From the NCBI GenBank assembly GCA_030760725.1, contig JASWHV010000005.1, positions 25,181,241-25,245,240 of the forward strand: 64,000 bases of DNA. Direction: 5' to 3'. Numbering within the stretch: position 1 is the stretch's first letter; each line of letters begins with the position of its first letter. Below the pieces are notes generated by a model. It was given only the letters and a program-made list of their open reading frames with translations. It ran no database searches and was not told where the DNA came from. Below are positions 45,361 to 54,699 of this stretch, piece after piece. The stretch comes from Neostapfia colusana (lineage: Eukaryota > Streptophyta > Magnoliopsida > Poales > Poaceae). The position numbers and the translations under genes are program-made.

Positions 45361-46088
45361 AACCAAGTGAATGCATATGTGTGCCCAGGATGTTCATCAC
45401 ACATACACATGTAATCCACAAACTAAATTCAGAATATAACCATGAATAAATAGGGTTTAAGTACTTTGTTACAATGACTCAATGTCTCACTCATGAATGT
45501 CTATCTTATTCTTGTAGCGGAAGACTCTAAACGACAGCGGAAAGTGACTAAAGACCGCAGGCTCCATCTTCGACTCCACAGGCATGTTGACGGTAGTTCG
45601 CACGCCTAGTACTCCACATGGTCTTCGAAGTACTTATCTCCTGTAGCTGATGTTATGTGGTAATGCAACGGTGAGTACATGTCGTACTCAGCAAGTGTGG
45701 GAAAAGTATGACATGTAGCTTTCAACAAGGTAGGAAATAAAAAGGCTCATTGCAGCAAGCAAATTTTATTTCACAAACATGGTAAAAACAGCAACTAAGT
45801 CTAGATGAATTTAATCCCAATATAACCAAGTAAAACAGCAACATTCGTTCATCATAATTCACCATTTATCAAGTCTCATTCAGCCATTAATCTTTCTCAA
45901 GTTCATCTCATGCTCATAAATATTCATAGCCATCTCATATTCATATAGCCAAAACCAAACTCATTGTTATGACTCGAAACAGTCCCAAAAACCAATCCCA
46001 ATGACAATACCATAACCATACCGAGTAACCATCCAAAGTTTTCCCTCTAATCATGGAAGTTGGCCAGGTGCTTGTGACCAGAAGCACG

Positions 46089-46241
46089 ACTATCATGATA
46101 GTTTTACACTCTGCAGAGGTGGCACCACTTTACCCACAAGTTCGTGATTTCGTCACCCGTCGGCGACTGCAGAACCTCCATTATACCAGTACACAACCGT
46201 CGGTGTATGGCCAAGAGATCACAAAATAGCCTTTACAAAGG
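46089..46241 (-). promoter_or_regulatory. Conserved three-hairpin block in LTR F with a paired double change
   Basis: ACTATCATGATAGT (46089-46102) is a perfect 14-bp palindrome that differs from ACTGTCATGACAGT of LTR A at two positions that pair with each other. CTCTGCAGAG and CCTTTACAAAGG (46230-46241) follow. Confidence 0.6.
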
Positions 46242-47756
46242 GGCTACTAGATGTATGGACTCACTAAGGTTTCACCGCCAGGTTCGAATCACCATTCTCC
46301 CACCCACGGGCCCCCTCTTGTGCCATGCAGTTCCCAGGGCAGTCCAACTCGACTCTCATTCCCCGCACCATCCACGGTCCATAACAAGCTAGCAACACAC
46401 CTCATTAATCAGCTAAGCCGCACCCATACTTGGCCTTGTGGTGGCACTGTTTTCCTTCATATTCTCGTATGAACCGGTCCTTAGATCTACGGCAAGTACC
46501 ACCATCTCATCCAACAACATTCACGAACCAAGCTTGCCTAGATCTCCCCGATTCCATGCCCATTAACATCATCAAGATCTCATCATATTTATTCATATGA
46601 GTGCAGTAGCTAGACATGTTTTATTTCAGCTTCCCGTATCCCGTGAATTAAGCGAAGCAAAAATGAAAAACGACCAGACCCGACTCATCAACTTTCCCGG
46701 CGAAAAGGATGGTTAACAAAACTAGTAAACTAATATAAAAGGGTGTCCTATCAAGTTGACTCAAGCATATGAGTTTTTGCAAACAAAACAGTTTCGAAAC
46801 ATAGGATCAATATGGTCAAGGGGCACTTGCCTTGCTCCCGTGGCTCTTGTTGCTCAAGCGTCTAGAAGTCTTGGTGCTGTAGTTCTTCGTAGATGGCTTC
46901 TTGAGCTTGTCCTTCTACTCACGACCACACACATACAAAATTTACAGCAATCAAACATCATGCACAAACTTTACTCAAGATGCAATGGGGTAGATGAATG
47001 CAAATCCTATAGTGCTGTTTTATTAAACCAGTATGTACGTGTTCTTGCATGTTTTAATGGGCTTTCATGGGGTTTGTTGATGAACAAGAGTGTAGAGATC
47101 AAGTGTGAACGTGGTGATGATCTTGACTCAAGATCTAGATCAATTCCACCGTCAAAAATCGATCAAAACGCGATCTGTCCACACGTAAAAGTTTCTGCTC
47201 GAAGGGGGCGAAGAAAACGGATGCGTAGAAACAGCGGCGATGTTGTAAGATGGGTAATGAAGACCTACCTCACTTCCTTTTGGTGGCAGGGCCTTCCTCC
47301 TAGCAATGGGAGTAGTGGGGAATTTTCCTATGGAAAATTTTGGTAGGACAGATCGTCAGGCTTCTTCTCCGGCAACGGTGGGGCTCGACGGGGCTCGAAT
47401 TCTGGCAGGGGGGGGGGGAGAATTTGACGACTTGGCAGCAAAGAAGGGGCTTGGCAGCAGGGGGGACGACCAAAAGAGAGAGGGGTCGGACAAGGGGGTG
47501 GGGGTTATATTTATAAGGGGGGAAAGGAGAGTCCTACTCCAAATGGAGCTCAAATAAGAGTCCTATTCAATTTTTTTGGATCTTAACAAACTTATCTCTT
47601 GTGGTGCGGAAGCCTTGGGGATTTTATCCCTAAAATGTGGGGAAAATTCCCCTTTTTGGGAATTGGGGAATTTAGAAAATTTGGGTGAAATTTGGGGAAA
47701 TTTGGGAATGGCTCATTTCAGCTATCCTTTTCCCATTCCTCACTATTTCTATGTCA

Positions 47757-48045
47757 CTTGCTCCATTTCTACATTCCCCTCTCCATTTCTATGTCCCATT
47801 CTCCATTTCTACATTCCCCTCTCCATTTCTATGTCCCATTCTCCATTTCTATATTCCCCTCTCCATTCTATGTCCCATTCTCCATTTCTACATTGCCCTT
47901 CTCCATTTCTATGCCCCATTCTCCATTTCTGTGGTTTTTCCTCCATTTCTATGGTTCCTTCCTCCATTTATATGGCTCCTTCCTCCATTCTATGGTTCTT
48001 TCTCCATTTCTATGGTTCTTTCCTCCATTTCTATGGTTCTTTTAT
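47757..48045. repeat. Minisatellite CTCCATTTCTA in LTR F
   Basis: About fifteen copies of a CTCCATTTCTATG/CATTCC unit of roughly 16-17 bp, often in pairs of about 33 bp. It lies near the U3 end of the LTR (minus strand). All long frames here are artefacts of the repeat. Confidence 0.9.
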
Positions 48046-48104
48046 AATGTTTCTCTACATGGAAAATGTATGCAATGCATGGAAATGAATTTGAGGGTGT
48101 TACA

Positions 48105-48650
48105 GAAATCCATGCTCACATCTTCCCATTTCCATGCTGGAATTTTCAGGGGTTGCAACAGCCCTTATTTTCTCATGTGATCCGCCTTCACTCGTCTGCA
48201 CGTATCACACTCGGATACGTATTTTGCAATTTCCCGCTTCATCCGTGTCCACCAAAATTTACTCTTCAAATCTTGGTACATTTTGTTGATGTCCCGATGA
48301 ATGGAGAACTTAGACAAGTGAGCTTCATCAAGGATTTTCTTTCTCAGCTCCATATTCCGGGGTACGACTATGCGGTCATTGAACCATAGCGTCCCCTCAT
48401 CATCCTTTCGGAAACATTTGATATCACTGCTGTCTATCCGTTTCTGGAGATGTGCCATGCCTTTGTCAATCTTCTGAGCTGTAACGATATCCTCCCTAAT
48501 GGTAGGGATGAGAGCAAGGTTGTAAAGTGATCCATAGGGTACCAAGTATAAACTCTGTTCTTCCTCATCCATCGGTGTAATGGTAAGGTTATGGACATGT
48601 GATTTCCGACTCAGCGCGTCGGCAACCACATTTGCCTTGCCGGGGTGGTA
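48105..48650 (-). pseudogene. Integrase N-terminal part of G
   Basis: It reads VVADALSRKSH (end of RNase H linker), then the finger with HLSKFSIHRDINKMYQDLK and YVSECDTCRRVKADH, one stop, and GLLQPLKIPAWKWEDVSMDF, where the LTR interrupts. The catalytic core is missing. Confidence 0.87.
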
Positions 48651-49950
48651 ATGAATCTAAATCTCATAGTCTTTGATTAATTCTAACCACCTCCTTTGTC
48701 TCATATTCAGCTCCTTCTGGGTGAAGATATATTTTAAGCTCTTGTGGTCGGTGTAGATATGCACCAAATTCCCCAGGAGATAGTGCATCCACATTTTCAG
48801 CGCCAATACCACAGCAGCAAGCTCAAAATCATGAGTCAGATAGTGCTGCTCGTGGTTTCGAAGTTGGCGCAATCCATACGTGACCACACGTCCTTCTTGC
48901 ATCAATACGCAGCCAAGCCCGATACCGGACGCATCACAATATACGTCGAAAGGCTTGGTCGTATCCGGTTGAGCTAAGACCAGGGCTGTTGTGAGATACT
49001 TCACAAATGCTTGGAACACTCCTTCACAAGCTGAGTTCCAAAAGTATTTCGTCCCCTTCTTCAATAATTCAGTCATCGGCTTAGCAAGCTTGGAGAAGCT
49101 CGGGATGAACCTCCGGTAATATCCTGCTAAACCGAGGAAGCTTCTGACTTCATGGACAGAGGTAGGGGCTTTCCATTTCAGCACTTGTTCAATTTTTCTT
49201 GGGTCAACTGCAATGCCCTCCGCTGAGATGATATGTCCCAAAAATGGCACTTGGTTGATCCAAACTCACATTTCCTGAACTTGGCATAGAGCTTATGGTC
49301 CCGCAATCGTTGAAGGACGATTCGTAAGTGTTCGACGTGTTCTTCTTCCGACTTGGAATAAACCAAGATATCATCAATGAACACCACCACGAATTTGTCC
49401 AACCCCAGCATGAACATTGAGTTCATGAGATACATGAAATGTGCCGGGGCATTGGTGAGACCAAAAGACATGACGAGATATTCATATAGTCCATATCTTG
49501 TCGAGAATGCCGTCTTCGGAATATCCTCCACCTAGATCTTTATTTGATGATACCCGGAGCGAAGTTCCATCTTTGAAAACACACTCACACTCACAAGTTG
49601 ATCGAACAGGATGTCAATGCGGGGCAGTGGATATTTATTCTTTATGGTGACGGCGTTGAGTGGTCGGTAATCCACACACAACCTCAAGGTTTTATCCTTC
49701 TTTTTGATGAACAGCGCCGAGCATCCCCAAGGCGAGGAACTCGGTCTAATGAAACCCTTGCTCAACAAGTCATTGAGCTGTTCTTTCAACTCAGACAGCT
49801 CATTCGGAGCCATCTTATATGGTCTCCGCGATATTGGTGTAGTCTCCGGTGCAAGTTCAATCTTGAACTCCATATCCCGTTCAGGTGGCATGCCCGGAAG
49901 ATCATCCGGGAACACGTTGGCGTATTCTCGGACTACAGGGATGTCCTCTA
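48651..49950 (-). pseudogene. RT and RNase H of G
   Basis: In order: YKMAPNELSELKEQL, GFIRPSSSPWGCSALFIKKKD, LCVDYRPLNAVTIKNKYPLPRI, a stop in place of a codon near 49532, IPKTAFSTRYGLYEYLVM, VVFIDDILVYSKSEEEH, CEFG, a frame shift near 49250, FLGHIISAEGI, then RNase H with FDVYCDASGIGLGCVLMQ, HDFELAAVVLALKMW and IYTDHKSLKYIF. The catalytic residues are kept. Confidence 0.88.
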
Positions 49951-50364
49951 ACTTGGGAGCTTCAGTATGATAGGCGGTTGAAACTTCCGGGACCGGTTGT
50001 CTAATATGAGGGAATGCGGACGGTGGAGTGGAGAGTTGAGGTGAACCGTCCGTGATAAAGTTTCCAGGACAGCGCCATGGTAACTTAGCCATGACACTCC
50101 TAAGATTGCATCAATCTTCTGCCCCTCAAGAATAATCATAGTAGTAGGATATATTCTCCCATCTAAGCACAGTGGTGCTTTTGGAACCATCACATTTGCT
50201 GAAATCTTCCCTCCCGGTGAGAAGATCATATATGAGCACTCGGTTGGAAAGACTTGCAGTTGATTCTTAACCACATATGATGCACTTATGAAGTTGTGGG
50301 TTGCACCAGAATCAAATAAAATGATGATTGCTCGATCATTGAGAGTGAACGTACCCGCTAGCAC
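49951..50364 (-). pseudogene. Protease of G
   Basis: It reads AIIILFDSGATHNFISASYV (active site DSG), FSPGGKISANV, and DAILGVSWLSYHGAVL. This frame continues for about 130 residues. It would cleave the polyprotein if expressed. Confidence 0.87.
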
Positions 50365-51610
50365 GTTCTCTCCTTCTGGGCGTCCTCATTATCGAGGTAA
50401 CAAACGCCCCAGGTTCGCTGACCTCCCTTCTTCGCCGGTGGTCGGCCTCGAGCACCACCATGATATTGGGTTGCCCGCTGCTTTGCTTCCCCTGTGGACA
50501 GTCCTTCGAGAAGTGACCCGCCTGGCCACACGTATAACATGTGTAGCGAGGCGGTCCTCCGCTGACCGGCGGACAGAATCCCGGGCGCATTGTGGCAGTG
50601 GAAATACCCGGGGTACCATCTGCTTTTGTTGCGGTCACGGTGGTGGCATAGGCGGTCGGATTGGGGGTGGCTGAAAAGAACGACCCCCAAACTGTTGAGG
50701 TCGTGCCGGTGGATGCCACTGTTGACCGGATGGTGTCCGATACATCATGCGGTATTTTGAGGAGCTCCACCCCCGCTGCTCGGTGGAGCGCTGCACTTCC
50801 GCTGCTCAGCCGCAAATTCCCGCTGAGCATCCTCTTGCATGATCGCGGCATTGATGAGGTCGTTGAAGGTGCCGCAATTGCATTGCGCGAGGTGAGTCTT
50901 CATCTCTGGGTTTAACCCCCGATAGAACTGCTCGCGCTTCTTCTCTTCGGTGGAGATGTAATCTGACGCATACTGCGCCAGATGGTTGAACACACGGGAG
51001 TAGTCGTGGGCACTCCTCCCGCCTTGCTTCAGTTCCAAGACCTCTTGGAACTTCCTCTTCATCATCCCGGGAGGTATATGATAGGCGCGGAACGCCTCCC
51101 GGAACTCCTGCCATTCGACGGCGTGGCCAGCAGGTAGTGAGGCGACATAGTTCACCCACCATGCACTGATGGCACCGTGAAGCTGCTGCACCGCAAAGAG
51201 TCTTCAGCCGCTCCGTGCATTGGAGCAGACCAAACTTGGACTCGATCGTCCACATCCAGTCTTCGGCCTCCAGCGGTTCCACCGCTTTGGTGAACACCGG
51301 AGGATGCGTACTCGTGAAATCCGAGTACGTGGTGATGTGGGGCTCACGAGTCCCCCTCTCATGACGCGCCCCCACCTGGGGCGCATTTTGCACAATCGTG
51401 CGGAGCAGGTCAGTCTGCTCCTCACGAGAGCCTACTAGCGACGAAATCACGTCCGCTAGTGTAAGCGGAGGCGGCGGTGGTGGTTGTTGCTGCGGGGTAT
51501 TGTTGTAGGCAGGTGGCTGGGAGTCATCACCCCCTGCTGACTAGAGCCCCCGACCTCGTGCGTGGTCCGGGTACAAACTATCTGCAACCATACGACAATA
51601 AAATCAGTCC
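50365..51610 (-). pseudogene. Gag of G
   Basis: The N-terminal frame reads VISSLVGSREEQTDLL and FTKAVEPLEAEDW, a frameshift near 51200, then QQLHGAISAWWVNYVASLP, EVLELKQGGRSAHDYSRVFNHLAQYA and GLNPEMKTHL. After a second break near 50770 the knuckle CYTCGQAGHFSKDC follows near 50535. The domain order is normal for plant gypsy Gag. Confidence 0.83.
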
Positions 51611-51878
51611 AACAGCATACTCCATGCAGTCCGTAACATAAGAGTAAAACATAATGACGGTAAACATGCGATACATCTCGTACACGGATAATGTAATAAC
51701 TTTGCACAAGCTACATCATTACCAGACCAAATACAAATTAGTGAAATCTAAATTGATGGACTTCCTCTTTGGAAGTTCATCTCAACTAGATTTGGTCACT
51801 ACGAGACATTAATATCACTTTGTCACCACGTATACTACCCTTTATCTTCAATACGACACAAACATGGTCTCTAGCAAA
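51611..51878. other. Flank between G gag and Cassandra; no gene seen
   Basis: AT-rich sequence, probably the leader or LTR of G. The recognisable primer-binding site here belongs to Cassandra, not to G. Confidence 0.4.
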
Positions 51879-51883
51879 AGAAC
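51879..51883. repeat. Target-site duplication of Cassandra, left copy (AGAAC)
   Basis: AGAAC immediately precedes the left LTR and recurs at 52624-52628 after the right LTR. Confidence 0.92.
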
Positions 51884-51954
51884 TGTGACAGCTCTCTAGG
51901 ATCATAGACTATCCCACATACCACCACTCGTCTTTTCTGCGCACTTTGTCCTCA

Positions 51955-52090
51955 CTCGTGCGCACCCGGAAAGACTTCACTGTCGGTCACCCATCCCCAA
52001 ATTCCTCTGGGCCAAGCACGCTTAACCTCGGAGTCCTTTGCAGGTGGGCTTCCGGAAAAGAAGGTATACCTTGGTGGTATGAGTACTCTA
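51955..52090 (-). ncRNA. 5S rRNA-derived segment in the 3' LTR of Cassandra
   Basis: On the minus strand it runs from CTCATACCACC through GACTCCGAGGTTAAGCGTGC, TTGG and GGATGGGTGACC to GAAGTC, following the 5S rRNA order. The motifs correspond to the internal RNA polymerase III promoter boxes of 5S genes (A box AGTTAAGCGTGC, C box GGGTGACC). It is not a functional rRNA gene. Confidence 0.85.
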
Positions 52091-52370
52091 TCAATCCTAT
52101 TAAGCCGGGAGTCAGGATATCACACAATCCACCCCCCTTAGAAGCTCGACGTCCTCATCGGTCAATGCCAAGACAGGAACGTACCCTCTTAGCCACGTTC
52201 GTACGTTCAGTATTGGCATACGCATACCGTACGTCCGGTTAGCAGCATACGTACCATACAGTGTCCCACACAGAGGACCCACGCATCATGCGTACGTACC
52301 CACGTTCTTGACCCGTACACTACCGTATCCTTCTCACTGACCTGTACGCACCCGTGAAACTGTGAGGGTC

Positions 52371-52383
52371 GGCTCTGATACCA
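52371..52383 (-). other. Primer-binding site of Cassandra
   Basis: Minus strand TGGTATCAGAGCC, two bases inside the right LTR, which is therefore the 5' LTR. Confidence 0.92.
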
Positions 52384-52455
52384 TTTGTGACAGCTCTCTA
52401 GGATCATAAACTGACCCCACATACCACCACTCATATTTTCTGCGCACTTTATCCT

Positions 52456-52590
52456 CGTGTGCACCCGGGAAGACTTCCTGGTCGGTCACCCATCCCCAAA
52501 TTTCTCCGGGCCAAGCACGCTTAACCCCGAAGTCCTTTGCAGGTGGGCTTCCGGAAAAGAAGGTATACCTTGGTGGTATGAGTACTCTAT
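52456..52590 (-). ncRNA. 5S rRNA-derived segment in the 5' LTR of Cassandra
   Basis: The same 5S-like order as in the other LTR (GGTTAAGCGTGCTTGG, GGATGGGTGACC), with several substitutions relative to it. Confidence 0.83.
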
Positions 52591-52628
52591 CAATCCTATT
52601 AAGCCGGGAGTCAGGATATCACAAGAAC

Positions 52629-53498
52629 TTGAGTAAGTAATGTACTCAAATCTTTCACTAGTGGAAGATAACTACTCATGAGTATGTTCTACCCCATTGG
52701 AAGTAATAAAACCCCCCTAGGTACAACAATCTCTCAAATGAGTTCAACTGTTCATTCCTGTGCCCAGAATGACCAGTTTCTACTTATCCCAGATTTTAAC
52801 CTGGTAATTTGCATTTTCATGACTCAAGTTGAATAGAAAAGTTAAATTTAACTTCAGTATCTTTCCAACGAGTATTTATTTGCCCCCATATCAGATCTTG
52901 TTAAAAAGTTACAATAATTTAAAGTCACAGAATTTCTGGAAGAATTTCAACAGCACCTCCTTTGGAAGTTGCTGTTTTCAACTCAAACTTCCACTGAATT
53001 CCGTGCTGCTACTGCAAAAACTTTGAATTATAAAGATGTAACACATATCCTAACCTTTCTAAAAATGTATCATATGATAATTTTAGATTTCTCTAAAGGA
53101 AGTTATGCTTGAAAAACCAAACAGTCAAGAGAGTGTTTTAAATCTGTCCTGGTTCTGGACAGTTTACAATCATCTGGAATTTCAACTAGTTTGATTTTTG
53201 ATTCTGTTCTGGAAGTCTACAACGAAGTTGTAAAGCGCTTCAACCACTTTCTGGAACTATATCCAACACCTCATTGGCTAAGTAACCTGTGAGTTAGGCA
53301 CTGTTAAAGTTCAGCAAACTTGCTGCCCTAAACAGAGCACTCTGTTTGTCGAGTCCTTTGAGCTAAACTAATCAAATTTTGAATTGTTCTTCAAAACCAG
53401 AGTATAAAGATTAAAACTTAGTTAGTATAGTTCCTTTTAAACTTGTTTTTAATGCAATAATAATTAGTACATGTCGGTAATACGTTCCTCACAAAATA
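52629..53498. other. LTR-like AT-rich sequence, unassigned
   Basis: 870 bp without coding sequence between Cassandra and the CACTA element. Its style (short AT-rich stretches with many repeated AACTT/CTGGA words) is that of a retrotransposon LTR, possibly the 5' LTR of G, but no terminus or match is identified. The CACTA element inserted at its right end and the sequence may continue at 59838. Confidence 0.35.
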
Positions 53499-53795
53499 CA
53501 CTACAGGAAACGTCGCACCTTACGACGGCCACGTTATTTACGACGGCTAGCCGTCGTAAGTAAATTAACTTACAACGGTCGCTGCGGGCCGTCGTAAGTA
53601 AACTAACTTACGATGGCTACGGGCCCATGGCTGTCTTAAGTTACTGGACCATCGTAAGTTAACCGTAACTTACGACGGCCGTAACCCTATGCCGTCGTAA
53701 GTTACAACACCGTCGTAAACTAAGTGTAACTTACGACGGCCATAACCTAAGCCGTCGTAAGTTACACGACTGTCGTAAGTGGATGGTTTTAACCG
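53499..53795 (+). repeat. Left TIR and sub-terminal repeats of the CACTA element
   Basis: After CACTACAGG the next 290 bp hold about a dozen copies of the 9-bp word TTACGACGG or its complement, many as closely spaced inverted pairs around TAAGTTA. These are the typical binding sites of TNP1/TNPA-type proteins. Confidence 0.9.
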
Positions 53796-54025
53796 CTGCC
53801 TCGGCCCGGGCTTGGGCTCATTTAGCCTGAGCCCGCACCGCCGCCGCCACGAGCCCGCATCACCGCCAGCGCCCGCACCGCCGCCGCCGTCACCGAGGCT
53901 GCCGTCGCCCTGCGCCGCCCCAAGGCCACCGCCGCGCGCCGCCCCCTCCGCTCGACGGCACCCGAGCCGTCCCGGCGCCGCCCCTGTGTCGCCCCGAGCC
54001 GCCCCGGTGCCACCTCCACTTTGAG
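53796..54025 (+). other. GC-rich, Pro/Ala-coding stretch at the start of the CACTA element
   Basis: CCGCCGCC-rich sequence followed by a GTACGT donor-like site (54026). It may be a first exon or a captured host fragment; no domain is recognised. Confidence 0.4.
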
Positions 54026-54041
54026 GTACGTTTTGTTTATT

Positions 54042-54155
54042 AATTAATTTAGTTCATTTAGTCGATTTAGTAATTAATTTAGTTTATTTAGTTAATTTAG
54101 TAATTAAATTAGTTTGTTTAGTTCATTTAGTAATTAATTTAGTTTGTTTAGGTCA
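54042..54155. repeat. 30-bp minisatellite in the CACTA element
   Basis: AATTAATTTAGTT-type units start at 54042, 54072, 54102 and 54132, a regular 30-bp period of 3.8 copies. Confidence 0.93.
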
Positions 54156-54699
54156 TCTAAACGTTGTAAACGGGCTGAACGAAACAGTTTTGGGTCGGAT
54201 TTAAACGCTGTTTTGCCTCGTTTGCGTGAAGTATGTAAAACGAATACAAATTGTACCCTATCTGCACCCGTTGAGCATCACCCAAATCAAGCACGCGCCG
54301 CAGCCCGTAGCCGAGATGCCTTCCGTGCGCCGCCACCACCGAGCCCGCGCTGCTGCCGCCGCCGCCGAGCTGCATCGTGCCCACGCGAATGCCTGCTGTA
54401 CGCCGCACCGCCCAACTAAGCTTCAAGCAGGCGCCATCACGGACCAAGCTGTTCCCCGCCCCCTCAGTCGTTGGATCTGCGCACAGAGGCCATGTTCCAT
54501 CCCGCTTCATCTGATCCTGCATCTGCGCACAGGTTGATTCAGCCCTCCTGCTTGATTTGGTTCTGGCATCTAATTAGTCTGTTGTCAGTTTATTTGTACT
54601 GTGGCTTGCTTTAACGAGTAACTTTAGCCTCTTCTCTACCTCAGCCTCCTCAGCCTAGCCCACTTTACCTTTTCTGCTGCCTCATGCATAAGGACGTCC
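54156..54699. other. Unassigned stretch of the CACTA element
   Basis: Mixed composition with a GC-rich Pro/Ala-coding part (54290-54420). The N-terminal and catalytic parts of TNP2 should be encoded around here but are not found, so an internal deletion or replacement is likely. Confidence 0.45.

Larger units (their letters stand above)
45361..48104 (-). mobile_element. Element F: minus-strand gypsy LTR inserted in G, truncated at the left
   Basis: The right end is GGGTGTTACA at 48104, the same as in A. At the left it begins with AACCAAGTGAAT, which corresponds to base 27 or so of LTR A, so the first 26 bases are missing and the LTR is fused to the RT of E. The right end lies exactly between two codons of the integrase of G (VSMDF), so F inserted into G. 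The body is related to A, B and C by shared blocks but otherwise diverged. Confidence 0.8.
48105..51610 (-). mobile_element. Element G: Ty3/gypsy retrotransposon, minus strand, truncated in integrase
   Basis: Gag, zinc knuckle, protease, RT, RNase H and the integrase finger follow each other on the minus strand. LTR F interrupts integrase after VSMDF at 48105. The remaining part, which should lie left of F, is absent. Its 5' LTR and PBS are not recognised between 51610 and 53498. Several stops and frameshifts are present. Confidence 0.88.
51884..52623 (-). mobile_element. Cassandra TRIM retrotransposon (740 bp)
   Basis: Two LTRs of 241 and 238 bp (TGTGACAG to GATATCACA in plus coordinates), a short internal region without coding capacity, a PBS at 52371-52383 (minus TGGTATCAGAGCC) and a polypurine tract at 52125-52141 (minus AAGGGGGGTGGATTG) are all present, with a perfect 5-bp duplication. 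On the minus strand each LTR contains a segment homologous to 5S rRNA, with GGTTAAGCGTGCTTGG and GGATGGGTGACC. LTR-borne 5S sequence defines Cassandra. It is non-autonomous and must use proteins of other elements. The LTRs differ at about 6-7% by eye. Confidence 0.93.

Noticed and set aside
47576..48180. Long overlapping frames in all three plus-strand phases of LTR F
   Set aside because: They are produced by the CTCCATTTCTA minisatellite and have no complexity.
45361..51610. F as the 3' LTR of element G
   Set aside because: G integrase is interrupted in mid-domain exactly at the LTR end, and there is no polypurine tract; F is a separate insertion.
51955..52090. A genuine 5S rRNA gene
   Set aside because: It is embedded in an LTR, present in both LTRs, diverged and extended by non-5S sequence.
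52207..52464. An 85-codon minus-strand frame spanning the Cassandra internal region and LTR
   Set aside because: Cassandra has no coding capacity; the frame crosses the PBS and LTR and matches nothing.
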